Virus record (IMG/VR): IMGVR_UViG_3300006737_000043
Span: 1 to 54,099 of that record
DNA length: 54,099 nucleotides
Origin: a virus
Direction: 5' to 3' (one strand)
Below are positions 1 through 11,300 of this stretch, in pieces. The notes under the pieces were generated by a model. That model was not told where the DNA came from, did no database searches, and saw only the letters and a list, made by a program, of their open reading frames with translations. The position numbers and the translations under genes are program-made. Within the stretch, counting starts at the first letter, position 1, and every line of letters starts with the position of its first letter.

Positions 1-1719
1 GGGGGACCTCACCAACCGGGTGAAGCAGTAGCTAATCCTCTTATTGGTATGGCTAATGCAGGAATCCCTCCTAGTCAATTAGACTTTGATAATGCTGACA
101 CAGTAACAAAAGAAAGGCTAGCAGCACTGTTCCCTAATACATATAAGATTAGTGCGGACACTCCTACATTAGAAGACTTAAGAATAGCTCAAGGATTGGA
201 CCCCACTAGTGGACTTCCGACATTAGAAACTTTACGAGGGGCTCAAGGTCTAGATCCTACTAGCGGACTTCCAACTTTTGAGACTTTGAAACCTGGTCGT
301 ATGAAAGCTATACAATCTAACCCGCCTATAAGTCAAGAACAATTTGACAATTTAGACCCGAGATTAAAGGCAGAGTATGCAGAAGCATTCCCAAATCTTT
401 ATAGGATCAGTGCAGATACTCCTACACTCGAGGAATTACAACAGTATACAAGTGGAAAAGTTGATCCCACAAGTGGGCTCCCTACACTAAGGGGAATCAA
501 TCAACCAGTAACTCAGGAACAGTTTGATATGTTAACTCCAGGGCAAAAACAAACCTATGTAGAGGCATTTCCTAATCGTTATAAAATAAGCGCAGATACT
601 CCAACGTTACAGGATTTACAGAACATGCAGGTAACAACGAAAGCTCATGGAGGCGCTTACCATAATGCACAAGGTCAGCCTGTAGATAAGGACGGTGTAC
701 TTCTACCTCCTGAACTGTTTCAAGGAACTAGAAGAACATTTGAATACCAGCCAGGTACTGATCTAGATTTTGCAAGTATAGGACCAGGCGGCACCCCCGA
801 TGACATACAAGTTATTAGTACAGATAGTATTATTAACAACCCTCAATTAAATGCTGGTCTTTTATCTTCTGCTAACGCGGATGCTGTATCTATGAGTGCT
901 GCTACTCCAATGGGACAAGGCTTAGACTCAGGGACGGTAACTGCTGCAGGAGATCAAGGAGATGACAATGGTGTTCCTGATCCAGTTGATGCTACTAGCG
1001 TTGATGCAGCAAATGCAGCACAAGTTATGGCAGGTCAAAAGGCAAACGTTGTTAAAGTTGAAACTAAAGTAAATGAAAAGACAGGGAAGAAAACAATTGT
1101 TAGAACTTATGATGACGGATCTACACAAGAGTTTAACATTCCAGAGGTAGATACACCTAAAGGACTGACAGCATTACAAGCTGCACCTATTGCTGCTAAT
1201 ATTGTGACATCAGCTATGCTACCAGAGAAGTTTAACTTTGCTAAGTATAGACTGCCTTTAGATGATAGTATTATAGAAAAAAGAGATATATCACCTGAGT
1301 TAAGAGATATAGAAAGAATGGTAGCCACAGGTAGAGGAGCTGTTAGTGGCAGAGCTACTAGTACTGCAGAGCTTCTAGTAGGACTTGCTAACCTAACTTC
1401 ATTAGGTATGGCTGAGACCGGTAAGATTAGAAATGAACAGTATACTGATTATATTGCACAGATACAAAATCAACAGCTTAGAAACCTAGAGATCTCATCT
1501 AGAAATGCAACTATGCAGGCGGAAGTAGATGCTGCAAATGCTAGTCTTGAAAAAGAAAGACTATCACTTATTAATGCAGCAGCAACAGAAGCAAGTAAAC
1601 TGGCTGATTCATTAAGACAAGAGGGACTGTCTAAGTACGAGCTAGAACAGATGTATCTAATGTATCCATATCTAGCAACTACTCAGCCTCAAAAAACTAC
1701 GGAGACCAATAAACCATAA
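1..1719 (+). CDS. Tandem-repeat virion-associated protein, 5' partial
   Basis: The frame is open from base 1 with no stop, so the first visible ATG at 49 is probably internal and the real start lies outside the window. The N-terminal third holds three imperfect repeats, each with a QEQFDxL-type helix, an AFPNxYxISADTPTL segment and an LDPTSGLPT segment, at about residues 10-190 counted from the ATG. The C-terminal half is helical and rich in Ala, Glu and Gln, with no signal peptide or membrane segment. It lies 10 bases upstream of another virion gene on the same strand. I do not recognise the family. Its place upstream of the RNAP genes suggests a tail or cargo structural protein, but this is inference. 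Confidence 0.8.
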   Translation, partial: GGPHQPGEAVANPLIGMANAGIPPSQLDFDNADTVTKERLAALFPNTYKISADTPTLEDLRIAQGLDPTSGLPTLETLRGAQGLDPTSGLPTFETLKPGRMKAIQSNPPISQEQFDNLDPRLKAEYAEAFPNLYRISADTPTLEELQQYTSGKVDPTSGLPTLRGINQPVTQEQFDMLTPGQKQTYVEAFPNRYKISADTPTLQDLQNMQVTTKAHGGAYHNAQGQPVDKDGVLLPPELFQGTRRTFEYQPGTDLDFASIGPGGTPDDIQVISTDSIINNPQLNAGLLSSANADAVSMSAATPMGQGLDSGTVTAAGDQGDDNGVPDPVDATSVDAANAAQVMAGQKANVVKVETKVNEKTGKKTIVRTYDDGSTQEFNIPEVDTPKGLTALQAAPIAANIVTSAMLPEKFNFAKYRLPLDDSIIEKRDISPELRDIERMVATGRGAVSGRATSTAELLVGLANLTSLGMAETGKIRNEQYTDYIAQIQNQQLRNLEISSRNATMQAEVDAANASLEKERLSLINAAATEASKLADSLRQEGLSKYELEQMYLMYPYLATTQPQKTTETNKP

Positions 1720-1729
1720 CAAAGAGCGA

Positions 1730-4700
1730 ATGGCAGATTTAACAACAAATGCGGTTACTCCTTCAGTAATCTCTTATACACCTTTAGACCTTAGTAGAGT
1801 ACAAGCTAGACTAGGATCAAAGGTACAAGAGGTTGAAGGGGCAGCTGCTGCAGGTAGAAATCTTATTTCAGCCTTAGACTTTAAGGATGGATATATGCTT
1901 GCGGGTCAAGCAAAAGATTTACAGAATGAATACTCTGGTAAAATACAGGGCTTAGTAGATGGCTTATATAATACAGGAGATACTAGATCATTTACGGCTG
2001 ACTTATCATTGTTATCTAATCAGATTAATACTGATGAACGTATTCTAGCAGGACAGAAAGACTTTGAACTATCAAAGGTCCATGATCAATATGGCATAGA
2101 TCCTACAAAAAGAGGATTCTATTATAAGTATACATCTGATAATAGTCCTACAGGAAACATTGCTGCAGCTGATTGGAAAAACCAAGACTACACTAGAGAT
2201 GATGTAAATAGCTTTTACCAGATCTTTCCCGAAGAAGATTTGTATAGAGATTACAATGATAAATTTGAGAACTTAAACACTGCAAAGTTTGAAGAGTTTA
2301 TGGGTATGGACCCAAATGGATTTCTTGTCTTTAAAACAACACAAGGTCCATCAGAGTTACCACAAACTATTGCAGATATTGTAGCAGCAGGAGGTACTCA
2401 AGCAGAAGCGGTTGCTGCGTATTTAAAGGAGACCAATGGGCCCCTCTATAGGGAACTTGCTAGTGATTATGATAAAGGAGGAAAAGACTCTGCTATTAAT
2501 TATAGGGATGGTCGAGGCATAGGAAGAGAGCAGTTCATAGGAGAAGTGGTTTTAGAAAATCTCCCGTACCTAGAAGATGTTTCATTTGATTTACAGACTC
2601 CAAGTGGCACAGGTTCAGGAGGAGGAGGAAACACTGTAAAGCCACCTGCAGTTACACCAGTGCAGACTGAAACACTAGCAACAGTTCTAGACCAAGGAGT
2701 AGCATCAGAACTATTAGAAGCAGGAGACTTAAGTATTAAGGACCTTACCTCAGTGCTAGGGTTTGGAGCTGATTCTCAGGGAACGACAGACATGATGACT
2801 ATCTTAGCTGACCCTGAAGCTAATAGACGAGATATCGCAAACGCAGGATATTATACTAGTATACTTGCAGACTGGAATGATAATGGAGATCCTACATACT
2901 CAAATGTATTTACAAATGGAAATGAGCTAAAAGCAGCAGCAGATGAAGCAACGTTAGAGCTATTAAACACTACCTTTGAAGCTACAAGGCGTGATCTTTC
3001 CCCTCAGTCAAATACCAGCTACCAACCTGCTGCAGGATTTGAAGGGGCACAAAAATCATTTATATCAGTTTACGGAGATATTATAGGAGATCAAGATCCT
3101 GTAGAATTTTTCCATAAGATTAGGAATACTAGAAACTTACTAGGCCAGTTTGATGCGAGTGGATTTAATCTAGAGAATAAAGATGAATTAATTTCAGCTT
3201 ATGATGGATACCTGCAGAACCCTTCTCTAGCAAATCAATTAACATTTGGAGTAGGCTTTTTATCGCCAGATGAGTTTGCGGCTGTACTTAATAGACAGGG
3301 AGAAGAGGCGTATACAGTACAGCTGACTGGACTTGATGGACAGTTCGAAGGGTACAGTAATCTTGGAGAGGCTTTAAATAGATATGAAAAAGCATCTAAT
3401 TACTTTATGGGAAACATTCGTCCAGTAGGCGCCCTTACTCCGGAGCTTCAACTGTATAATAAAATAAACAGAAATGCTCCTTTTCTAAATATGGAGGCTC
3501 AAATGTCTGAGCTAAGAGAGACTTCTCCTATTGCTTTTTATGAAGCAGCTAGGATAGATATTATGAATCGATCTCAGCTTTATCATACTGATGTTATATT
3601 ACAGCCTGGATCACTACAAAGAAGTGAGGGTATTATAGAAGAGGGCACAAAGCAATTCTCTGAAAGCTTAGCTCCTTCAATAGTAGACGGTGAGATTGGT
3701 GCTGACTTTGGGGCTAATTGGACAATATCTAAATTTCTAAAAACACCAACAGGAGGTGCAACAGGAATGAAAGACGCAGGTGTAGAAAGTCCAAGAGTTA
3801 GTATTATTAAAGGGGATGCAGTAATAGAGAGCCCTTACGAGGAGATGGATTTAACTGCAAGGAATACAACAGCTGTTCTTAAAAATTTTATTAACTCTTC
3901 ATCAGATAATACCGACGTTAATGAAGGGGCAGGAGACTTTATCTTCCAAGGCTTAATTGTACCTAATGGCCAAACAAGTGAGGTAGGATTAGTATTCTCT
4001 CATAGACAAGCGAATGGAGGAGTTGAAAGCTACATCTTTACACCTAAGAACCAAACAGCTTTAGAGAATAATCCTCTCGTACAGTCTATGGATCTTACTC
4101 AGAAAACACTTGCAGGTAAGCAATACTTACCTCAAGTTATGACCGGAGATGCGTATCTAGGAATGTATGGTGAGGAGATAAATAATATGCTTAGCGAGAA
4201 TGTAGATTTGTACGGCATTACTGCTGAGTACGTTTGGTCAGACACAAAAGCAAGCTTATCTAATACAGAACTTTTTAATCCACTCGAAACGTTTAGAGAT
4301 ACAGATGTTCCTAACCCATACTTTGACGGTAATACTTCAGTAGTAGCTGACATAGCAGGAGGTTCAGAAATATATAGATTTAGACGTAAAGATGGAACAG
4401 GGGATGTTAGATGGTCAGAGTACTTAGAAGGATTTGCAGAAAATCCTGATCTAGCCTCTACTTACCTAGGGGTATCAGATTATGAGGGCTTCTTAGTAAG
4501 TGTGTTGCTTAACAAAGATCAGATTAACGACGCTGGCGGAAACGTAACAGATGAGGCAATCATGGGACTATTACAAAGTACTACTATGCCTAACCTTAAG
4601 GGTATAAGTGAAGCCCTAGGTACAGAGTGGGGACTACTGACAAATATCCCGATTACATTTAATGATACCTCAGAAGCCTTCCACCATTTTGCAGGCCAGT

Positions 4701-4765
4701 CCAGTAGAGGACCTGATCGGGCAGGTAATCCGCGGTCCGGCTATTTTATCTCAACAAACCCGTAG
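1730..4765 (+). CDS. Large virion structural protein (1011 aa) ending at a frameshift site
   Basis: A 1011-residue protein with no recognised catalytic motif. It has a Ser/Gly-rich linker near residue 300 that may separate two domains, and no signal peptide or membrane segment. It starts 10 bases after the upstream stop and lies between the repeat protein and a peptidase-domain frame. The last sense codons, AAC CCG, form the slippery heptamer AAACCCG with the preceding A, and the TAG stop follows at once. A fraction of ribosomes could therefore continue in the -1 frame and add 196 residues carrying an M15-like peptidase domain (1207 aa in total). Position and size suggest a tail or ejection-machinery component. 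Function is inferred from context only. Confidence 0.85.
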   Translation: MADLTTNAVTPSVISYTPLDLSRVQARLGSKVQEVEGAAAAGRNLISALDFKDGYMLAGQAKDLQNEYSGKIQGLVDGLYNTGDTRSFTADLSLLSNQINTDERILAGQKDFELSKVHDQYGIDPTKRGFYYKYTSDNSPTGNIAAADWKNQDYTRDDVNSFYQIFPEEDLYRDYNDKFENLNTAKFEEFMGMDPNGFLVFKTTQGPSELPQTIADIVAAGGTQAEAVAAYLKETNGPLYRELASDYDKGGKDSAINYRDGRGIGREQFIGEVVLENLPYLEDVSFDLQTPSGTGSGGGGNTVKPPAVTPVQTETLATVLDQGVASELLEAGDLSIKDLTSVLGFGADSQGTTDMMTILADPEANRRDIANAGYYTSILADWNDNGDPTYSNVFTNGNELKAAADEATLELLNTTFEATRRDLSPQSNTSYQPAAGFEGAQKSFISVYGDIIGDQDPVEFFHKIRNTRNLLGQFDASGFNLENKDELISAYDGYLQNPSLANQLTFGVGFLSPDEFAAVLNRQGEEAYTVQLTGLDGQFEGYSNLGEALNRYEKASNYFMGNIRPVGALTPELQLYNKINRNAPFLNMEAQMSELRETSPIAFYEAARIDIMNRSQLYHTDVILQPGSLQRSEGIIEEGTKQFSESLAPSIVDGEIGADFGANWTISKFLKTPTGGATGMKDAGVESPRVSIIKGDAVIESPYEEMDLTARNTTAVLKNFINSSSDNTDVNEGAGDFIFQGLIVPNGQTSEVGLVFSHRQANGGVESYIFTPKNQTALENNPLVQSMDLTQKTLAGKQYLPQVMTGDAYLGMYGEEINNMLSENVDLYGITAEYVWSDTKASLSNTELFNPLETFRDTDVPNPYFDGNTSVVADIAGGSEIYRFRRKDGTGDVRWSEYLEGFAENPDLASTYLGVSDYEGFLVSVLLNKDQINDAGGNVTDEAIMGLLQSTTMPNLKGISEALGTEWGLLTNIPITFNDTSEAFHHFAGQSSRGPDRAGNPRSGYFISTNP

Positions 4766-4793
4766 AGGAGTCTGATTCAGCTGGCGATCAGAC
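4756..4793 (+). promoter_or_regulatory. Probable programmed -1 ribosomal frameshift signal
   Basis: The heptamer A AAC CCG lies at 4756-4762 in the correct phase for an X XXY YYZ -1 slip, directly followed by the zero-frame TAG. A 7-nt spacer (4763-4769) leads to a perfect 7-bp stem, 4770-4776 with 4787-4793, with a 10-nt loop. A second 5-bp hairpin lies at 4813-4817/4828-4832. The -1 frame has no stop from 4729 through 5349. Heptamer, spacer and stem match the classical -1 frameshift layout; use in vivo is inferred. Confidence 0.7.
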
Positions 4794-4845
4794 CAGGACC
4801 TCACAAGACCAGACGGGTAACTTCGAGCCCGTAACTTCATTCGAA

Positions 4846-5352
4846 ATGGCAGACTTTACTTTACCTGCTAGAAACTCAAATACAGTATTTAATCCTGCTG
4901 ACTTTGAAAACGCAGGTAAAGCTTGGGTATCTGCTAATGACCATACATTTGTAAATAATTCTGATTACTCTAATTTATTTTGGAGCACTGGTATTGAAAG
5001 AGCTCAACAGATCTACAATACAAACATAGTTAGCTTACCTGCAACTAATGAAGCAGGATTAAAAATACTAGATAAAGCAAACAGATGGAGTGCAGCTAAT
5101 GGCTTCAATGTAAGAGTAAGTAGTATGGCTAGACCACAAGCTGTTCAAGACTTTATGAGAGAACAGCCTAGAATGATGGGAACAGCTGCTGCTATGTCTA
5201 AGCATAGAGTAGGTGCTATCGATCTTGATTATGTTAGAAATTCGGACGGAAGTATTAATCAAGCTAAAACAAACGAGCTAAAAACATACCTTAAAAATTT
5301 CTATAAGGTTATTGATCATGCTGGCCATATTCATGTTTCTCCTAGAGTTTAA
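4846..5352 (+). CDS. M15-like peptidoglycan peptidase domain (possible frameshift extension)
   Basis: From the ATG this encodes 168 aa. Around residues 118-128 it reads SKHRVGAIDLD, close to the SxHxxGxAxD zinc site of M15 D-Ala-D-Ala carboxypeptidases and L-Ala-D-Glu peptidases but one residue shorter between His120 and the Asp. It ends with HAGHIHVS (residues 158-165), which matches the C-terminal zinc-ligand motif. A peptidoglycan-cutting role is therefore likely. There is no convincing ribosome binding site at this ATG. The same frame is open upstream through 4762, where a -1 slip would fuse it to the 1011-aa structural protein. As a minor fusion it would be a virion-borne lysin that opens the wall during DNA entry; as a free protein it could be an endolysin. 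Confidence 0.8.
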   Translation: MADFTLPARNSNTVFNPADFENAGKAWVSANDHTFVNNSDYSNLFWSTGIERAQQIYNTNIVSLPATNEAGLKILDKANRWSAANGFNVRVSSMARPQAVQDFMREQPRMMGTAAAMSKHRVGAIDLDYVRNSDGSINQAKTNELKTYLKNFYKVIDHAGHIHVSPRV

Positions 5353-5360
5353 TATCTTTG
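5353..5360 (+). promoter_or_regulatory. Flavobacterial-type -7 box TATCTTTG before the RNAP gene
   Basis: TATCTTTG matches the Bacteroidota -7 consensus TAnnTTTG and ends 4 bases before the ATG at 5365. The expected transcription start is then at or next to the start codon. No clear -33 TTTG is visible. The box-to-ATG arrangement TTTGTAAAATG recurs at 43308 and nearly at 54032. Confidence 0.55.
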
Positions 5361-5364
5361 TAAA

Positions 5365-8300
5365 ATGCCACAACATCCTACATCTTCTCTCCCTACTATA
5401 AATCAGGGAGATCCTTCTGATCTTACTAGACCTCCTAGGGGACAACAAGTTAAACTATTTGAATCAAAGATAACGCCGCCAAGTTTAGAGGGACCCCAGC
5501 TACCTGCCGGTATGGTCCAACTAGATAGAGCTCCTGGTCAAGTATTCAATAGAAACCCATTTAACTCAATTATTAATGCTCCTAAAATTACAGGAACTAC
5601 TGGGTGGCTTTTTGATATAACAAGGGCTCGAGCGGACAACAGGTATACAGCAGATCCTAATAATGCAATAGGAAACGTAGCAATAGGAGGAGTAAATGTA
5701 GCTGACCCAAGAAAGAGAGGACAGAAAAATCAACAGCAGTTCTTCAATGATAATATGAAGATCTGGGAGACAGGAGCAGATAGAGCTAGAAATGCATTAT
5801 TTGGAGGAGCTCTTCAGGGTATAAATAGAATTGGAGAGGATCTAGGAGGAATACTTGGAGGATCTTTCTGGGGAGAAGATTTTGAAAGAACTGCTATGGA
5901 GAGATACTTTGCTAATGCAAGGGGCACCTACGATCAGGCAGTAAAAATCTATGATGAAGATGCAAAGTTTTATCAAGGCCTACAAGCTGTTACTGCATCT
6001 ATAGTTGAGTTTGCACCAGTTGGAGGAGCAGTTAATAAGTTTTTTAAGTACGGAGGTAAAGCTGTAAAATATGTAGGAGCTGGTATTAAAACAGGACAGT
6101 GGACAAAGAGAGGTACGCAAGCTATTCAAGCTGCAAAAGTAGCTGGCCAAAGTACAAGAGTATCTTCACAAATTGCAGCAAACACTACTAAACTAGGAAA
6201 CTTTTTTAGAAAATATCAAAACCCTCTTAGCCAACTAGGTACTGCTGTACCTGCTGGTATTGTACAAAATAGAATTGAGGGAACTGCAATGGCGCTTCAG
6301 ACATATGAAGAAGTCCTTGACAAACTACAACCTGCTATTGCAAATGGTGACTTAACATATGAACAGGCAGCTAAGATAGCAGCACAAGAAGCACAAGGTG
6401 TTAGAGTTAAGAACCAAGCAATGATGGTCCAAGACATCTTTCAACATGCTACTTTGTTTAGAGCACGAGGACTAACAAGAACCGGATATCAGCGTCCTGG
6501 GTTTACTTGGAATCCAAAACAATATTTAAAGAATGCATTCCAAAGTAGAAAGTCACTATGGAATTATGGTACAAATAACTTCATTGTACAGGGAATAGGA
6601 GAGGCACTAGAAGAAGGATTCCAGTCTGGTATGCAACAAGATGCAGTAAGAAATGCACAGTTTGCTGCTAGAGATATTATAAGAAGAGATGGAGGAGATG
6701 TTACAACTATACCGGTTGATAACATAGGACTGGCTACAAAAAAGAATGTAGTAGACAGATACTTAGGATATATGTCTACTGATGATGCTAAGTTTGAGAT
6801 GGCTGTTGGTTTCTTTGCCGGTGCTGGACAAAGAATGGTTCAAAGCTATTCTGAGAAGATGTTTGATAACCGTGCTTATAGAAAACTAACTAACCAGATT
6901 GAAACTTTAAAGAGAGATTTACCTGCAGGAACGGATCAAGAGAAAGCTTATAAGCAACAGAAGATTGCTGAGTTAGAATATAAAAGAGCAGTTACTACAG
7001 AAAAAGGAAGAGCAGAGGCCGCTACAGAATTAATAAATACTCTTAAGTCAGATACTGCAAACTCAATTAAGTTTGCTATGGAAACTGATGATCTGATTGA
7101 GGCAGCAAGAGAGAAAGGATGGGGCCATATTGTTGAAGGTATGGAAAAAAATGCATTCTATAATCTATTTATGAAGCATGCAGCTAATGGTACAGTAGAT
7201 CAGTTAGAGAGACAGCTACAAGCCATTGCAGACGGTACTTCTACCTCAGCTGCTTTCCCAGAAGATGGCTCTCATCAGGAGAAAGCAACAGAGTTTTTAA
7301 ATGAACTAAACGAACTAGAAGCGGACTACTTAGCTCTTCAAGGTATGGAAGGCGCCCATAGGATTATGGGACTACAGTTTGCTGCAAAGACTAATCAACG
7401 AGTTGTAGACGGAGCACTGAAGGCTAGGACAAAAGCAAAACAAGATATCATTGATGATCTTAGAGCTTTATCTGGATCACAGGCTACAACTATCGAAGTA
7501 AACGAGGAGACCGGAGAGGTTAAGGTAACAGATAGTCTAGGAAGAAATGTACCTATATCTAGGAAATTACAAAAAGCAATTGAGTCATCAGATGCTTACA
7601 AGGCTATTTTTGATGAGGGAGGATTCAATGATCAGATTGATGCTATTAAAGATCGTGTAATAGAAGATAGAGCTAAGCTCTCTGATATGATTACACCTGC
7701 TGGTCAAAGTAAACTTAGGAAAGAAAGAATCGAGTTTGAGAAAAAGATTGAACAAGCTCGTAGAAAGGCTAAGCAGAAAGGACGTCGTCAGCGTAGAAAT
7801 GGAAAAACTCGAGGACAAAGAGATGCTTCTAATATAGATAATCAAAGAAGAAAAGCAGAGAACTCTCAATCGGAAGCTAGTGTTACAGGTGATACTGTTG
7901 AAAACGGGGCTACATTAGAAAATGACCCAGATAACTTACAACGTGAGGCAACTCCAGAGGCTACCATTGAGGAGCTAAAAGAGGCAGCACAGGGAACTGA
8001 ATCAGCTCCAGAGACAGATGTAAAGTCTGATGCTGAGATACAAGAAGAAGCTGACAAGGACTTTGACCCTGCGTTGGATAAGCCTGAGTATGGCTATACA
8101 AGAGGCACAACTTCTAATGTAAATAAAGTAGCTTCTCTATTAAGAGAGTGGAATGCATCAGTAAGTAACGGTATAGTTACAATTGATAACGCTGAGTTCA
8201 ACTTTATTGATGGCTATATGGCTCTTGCAGATCCTAGTAGGATACAAGAGGGAGACGTCCTAGAGTTTCAGATAGTAGAAAATGCTGATGAGTATGAGGT

Positions 8301-11300
8301 AACTGATGTAAGTGACCTAGACGAAACCAACCAAGGTAAGAAAAAAACAGTAAAAGAAGCTAGAGCTAATAAGAAAAGTTTAGCAGAACATGAATCTGAT
8401 GTATCTCAAACAGAGGTATCAGAGGATCAGATAGAAAATGATCTACAGCCTATAAAGATTATCCATGTATCAGCAGATGGTACTAGAACTGAAATAGGTT
8501 TTGTCCATAGCCCTCTATACCAACGAGAGGCTAGAACAACTAGATCTGCTGCAGAAATAGCACAGGATAAGCAAAAGCTTAGAGAATTCCGTGATAGGCT
8601 GCTAGCTGGCGAGGTTACACAAACTCGTATTTCTTCTATACAACCTGTAGTTTTAAACTATGTAGACTCTTCGCAAAGACAGACTACTAGAAATACATTC
8701 AGCGGAGTACTAGAGGGCCCTAGCGGTCAGTACCATATAGCTGTAGCTAGTGGAGACGGACAGCTATTTGTAAAAGGTGGAGCTAGTATTAAGTCTGTAA
8801 ACGGTATAGGCCGTAATAGTGTTATCGTAAACCAAGATAAAATTAAGGCAGGTCTAGCTTACGCAGTTGTACCTCTTAAGAAAGACAAGAATGGTAATAC
8901 ACATTACTATGCTGCTCCATTATTAACTAGAAACGTATCAGAGAATAACGTTGAGGTTATGATGACTGCAATTGATGCTTGGATTGCAGGTGAACAAGTC
9001 CCAGGTCTAAAGTCAAACATGACCGAAAGAGAGGTAAGAAATCTTAAGACCGTACTAAAAAGATTTATTAGAGTCCGTAATACAGATAGTCTGCCTCATA
9101 AACCAGGACAGACATACGTATATACAAAGGTAGAGGGAGGACGAGAGTTCTTAGTGTTTGGTAAAGTTCTTAGTGAGCCCTCAGAGGGCAACTCAGGAGT
9201 TTACGAAGTTACAGTTGAGAAGGGTGCCCCTCTAGCTACAGAGAATCAAGAGTTTATCAGACAGGTTTTAAAAGACCAAAAGTTAAATATAGACTTTGAT
9301 AGTGTAGAAAGTAATGAGCACTTCTTCTCAGTAATAACTGAAGGTAAGGTAGAGACTAATAAGAAAGCACTCATAGACCATGTTATGGACAGCACCTTAT
9401 CTACTATCGCTCCTATCAGAACAAATGAAGGTGCACTACCAAATGGTAAAGTTATATTCCACTATAATCCAGATGTTAGATATGGTGAAGGTATACCAGG
9501 ACTTTCGGAAGAAGATGCTCCTCCACTTAGAGCAGACGGTACTGGAGATCCTGAGCTTAAAGGTAGACGTGCTACAGAAGATACTGATGATGATGCTTTA
9601 CGAGCGCTAGCTGAAGCTGCAGGTATTACTGTAGAACAAGCTCAAGCAAATAGAGAAGATGCTGATCTGCTAGCAGAGGATGAAGACGCTGACTTTGATG
9701 ATACATTTGACGAAGATGATACTTTAGGCCTACTACCTGAAGCAGCTACAAATAGATCTGAAGAAACTAGGCAACAGTTTAGGGTACCTGATATTACTCC
9801 TGTTCAACAAGAACAGATTACTGATTTTATCGCATCTGATATTATAAAGAATATAAAAGTTATTCTTGCAACTACTAAGGTAGATAAGTCAGATGAACAA
9901 GCATTCTCAGAAGCAGTAGATGATAGCTATGCTCAAGTAGTAAGAAACTTAGAAGCCCTGGTAGCAAGAACATCAAAACGATTAGCGGCAACAAGAAAAC
10001 TAAAAGCAGGCGATACAGCAGCTATTACTAGGCTTGAGACTAGACTTAAGAAAGCTAATGAAACTTTAGAAGCGGTACGAAAGAGCGAAGATAAGATTAT
10101 TAATCTTTCGTTAACTAAACTAGAACAAAGATCAGGTGTAACTAAAAAGGCAAAACGAACTCAACAAGCGAGTCCAGCAGAACAGCAAACACGTAGCGCT
10201 GTAGATAAGCTATTTAGTTCCATATTCGGTAAAGACAAAACTTCAAAGATAGAAGATGCTGAGTCTGAGTCTGATGAAAATTCAGGTGAGTCAGCTCCAG
10301 GTATAAACAAGAGCTACCACTCTGACAACTTCTACTTTACTCTAGATCCTATAGATACCGCATCATCTCGACTAAGAGACTCTCTATCAACATTAGTTGA
10401 GCTAAATGAAAATGGGAATATATCAAAAACATTCTTTGGCTCTACTAAATATGCTGACCCCAACCAGGTGTTCAAGATTCTATCTACTGCTTTAGAGGGT
10501 ACTAATCCTATCTTCTCAGAGCAGATGGAAGCGTTGATGAGAAAGTATTTAGCAGATAGAGGATTTAGAAATAAAGCTTCTTGGCTACCTGCACTAGTAG
10601 TCACTGCTACAGAACTAGAAAGCTTAGAAGCTAGTCCCATAGGACAAAAGTTCTTAGAGACTATATTCCCTGATATGGATTCTAGAGCAGAGCAGATTAA
10701 AAGTCTAAGAGATCAGAAGATTAGTCCTCAGATTATTAATGAGTTCTCATCTGTTATGTCAAAGCATGCACTCATAGCTCCTATCATATCAATTCAAACA
10801 GGGTCAAATGGACAAGTGTATGTTAATGCATTTAGCCAGAACAGAAACTCACTTGTAAATATTGTAGGAGAAGAGTTTGATCTTGGTATGAGAGACAAAC
10901 TGTACCTATATGATTCTACCACAGGCGACTACGTTATTAATGAAGAGGCCTTTGATGAGGCTATAGCATATCTAACTAGTCTTGCTAATGCTGGAGGAAA
11001 TGTAAACATGGCTGAGTTTGGAGTTATGATGGAGACTAAGCTAGGTATCAAACTATCTGAAGATACTATAGAGTCTCTATTTGAAGACGGCATATACCTA
11101 CAGACATCTGCAATGGCTCGTAGAGTTAAGATGACTGATAATGGTATGTGGGGTAACTTCTCTCCATTTACTATTATGCGTGAGCATTTAGAAGCTATAA
11201 AGAACAAAGGCATAGCATATTCTACAAAAGGCCCTACAAACTTCGGTGCAATTAAAAGACTTGTTAATCTTGAAGCTAATAGATCAGAGGCTAAAAGACA

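Noticed and set aside
1-4800. Similar strings GGACCTCAC...GGGT at about 4-22 and 4797-4818
   Set aside because: The match is short and gapped, and the first copy is coding. Not enough for a repeat or attachment-site call.
7588-8057. Minus-strand frames inside the RNAP/zincin gene
   Set aside because: They are Ser/Leu-rich shadows of the AT-rich coding strand with no independent signals.
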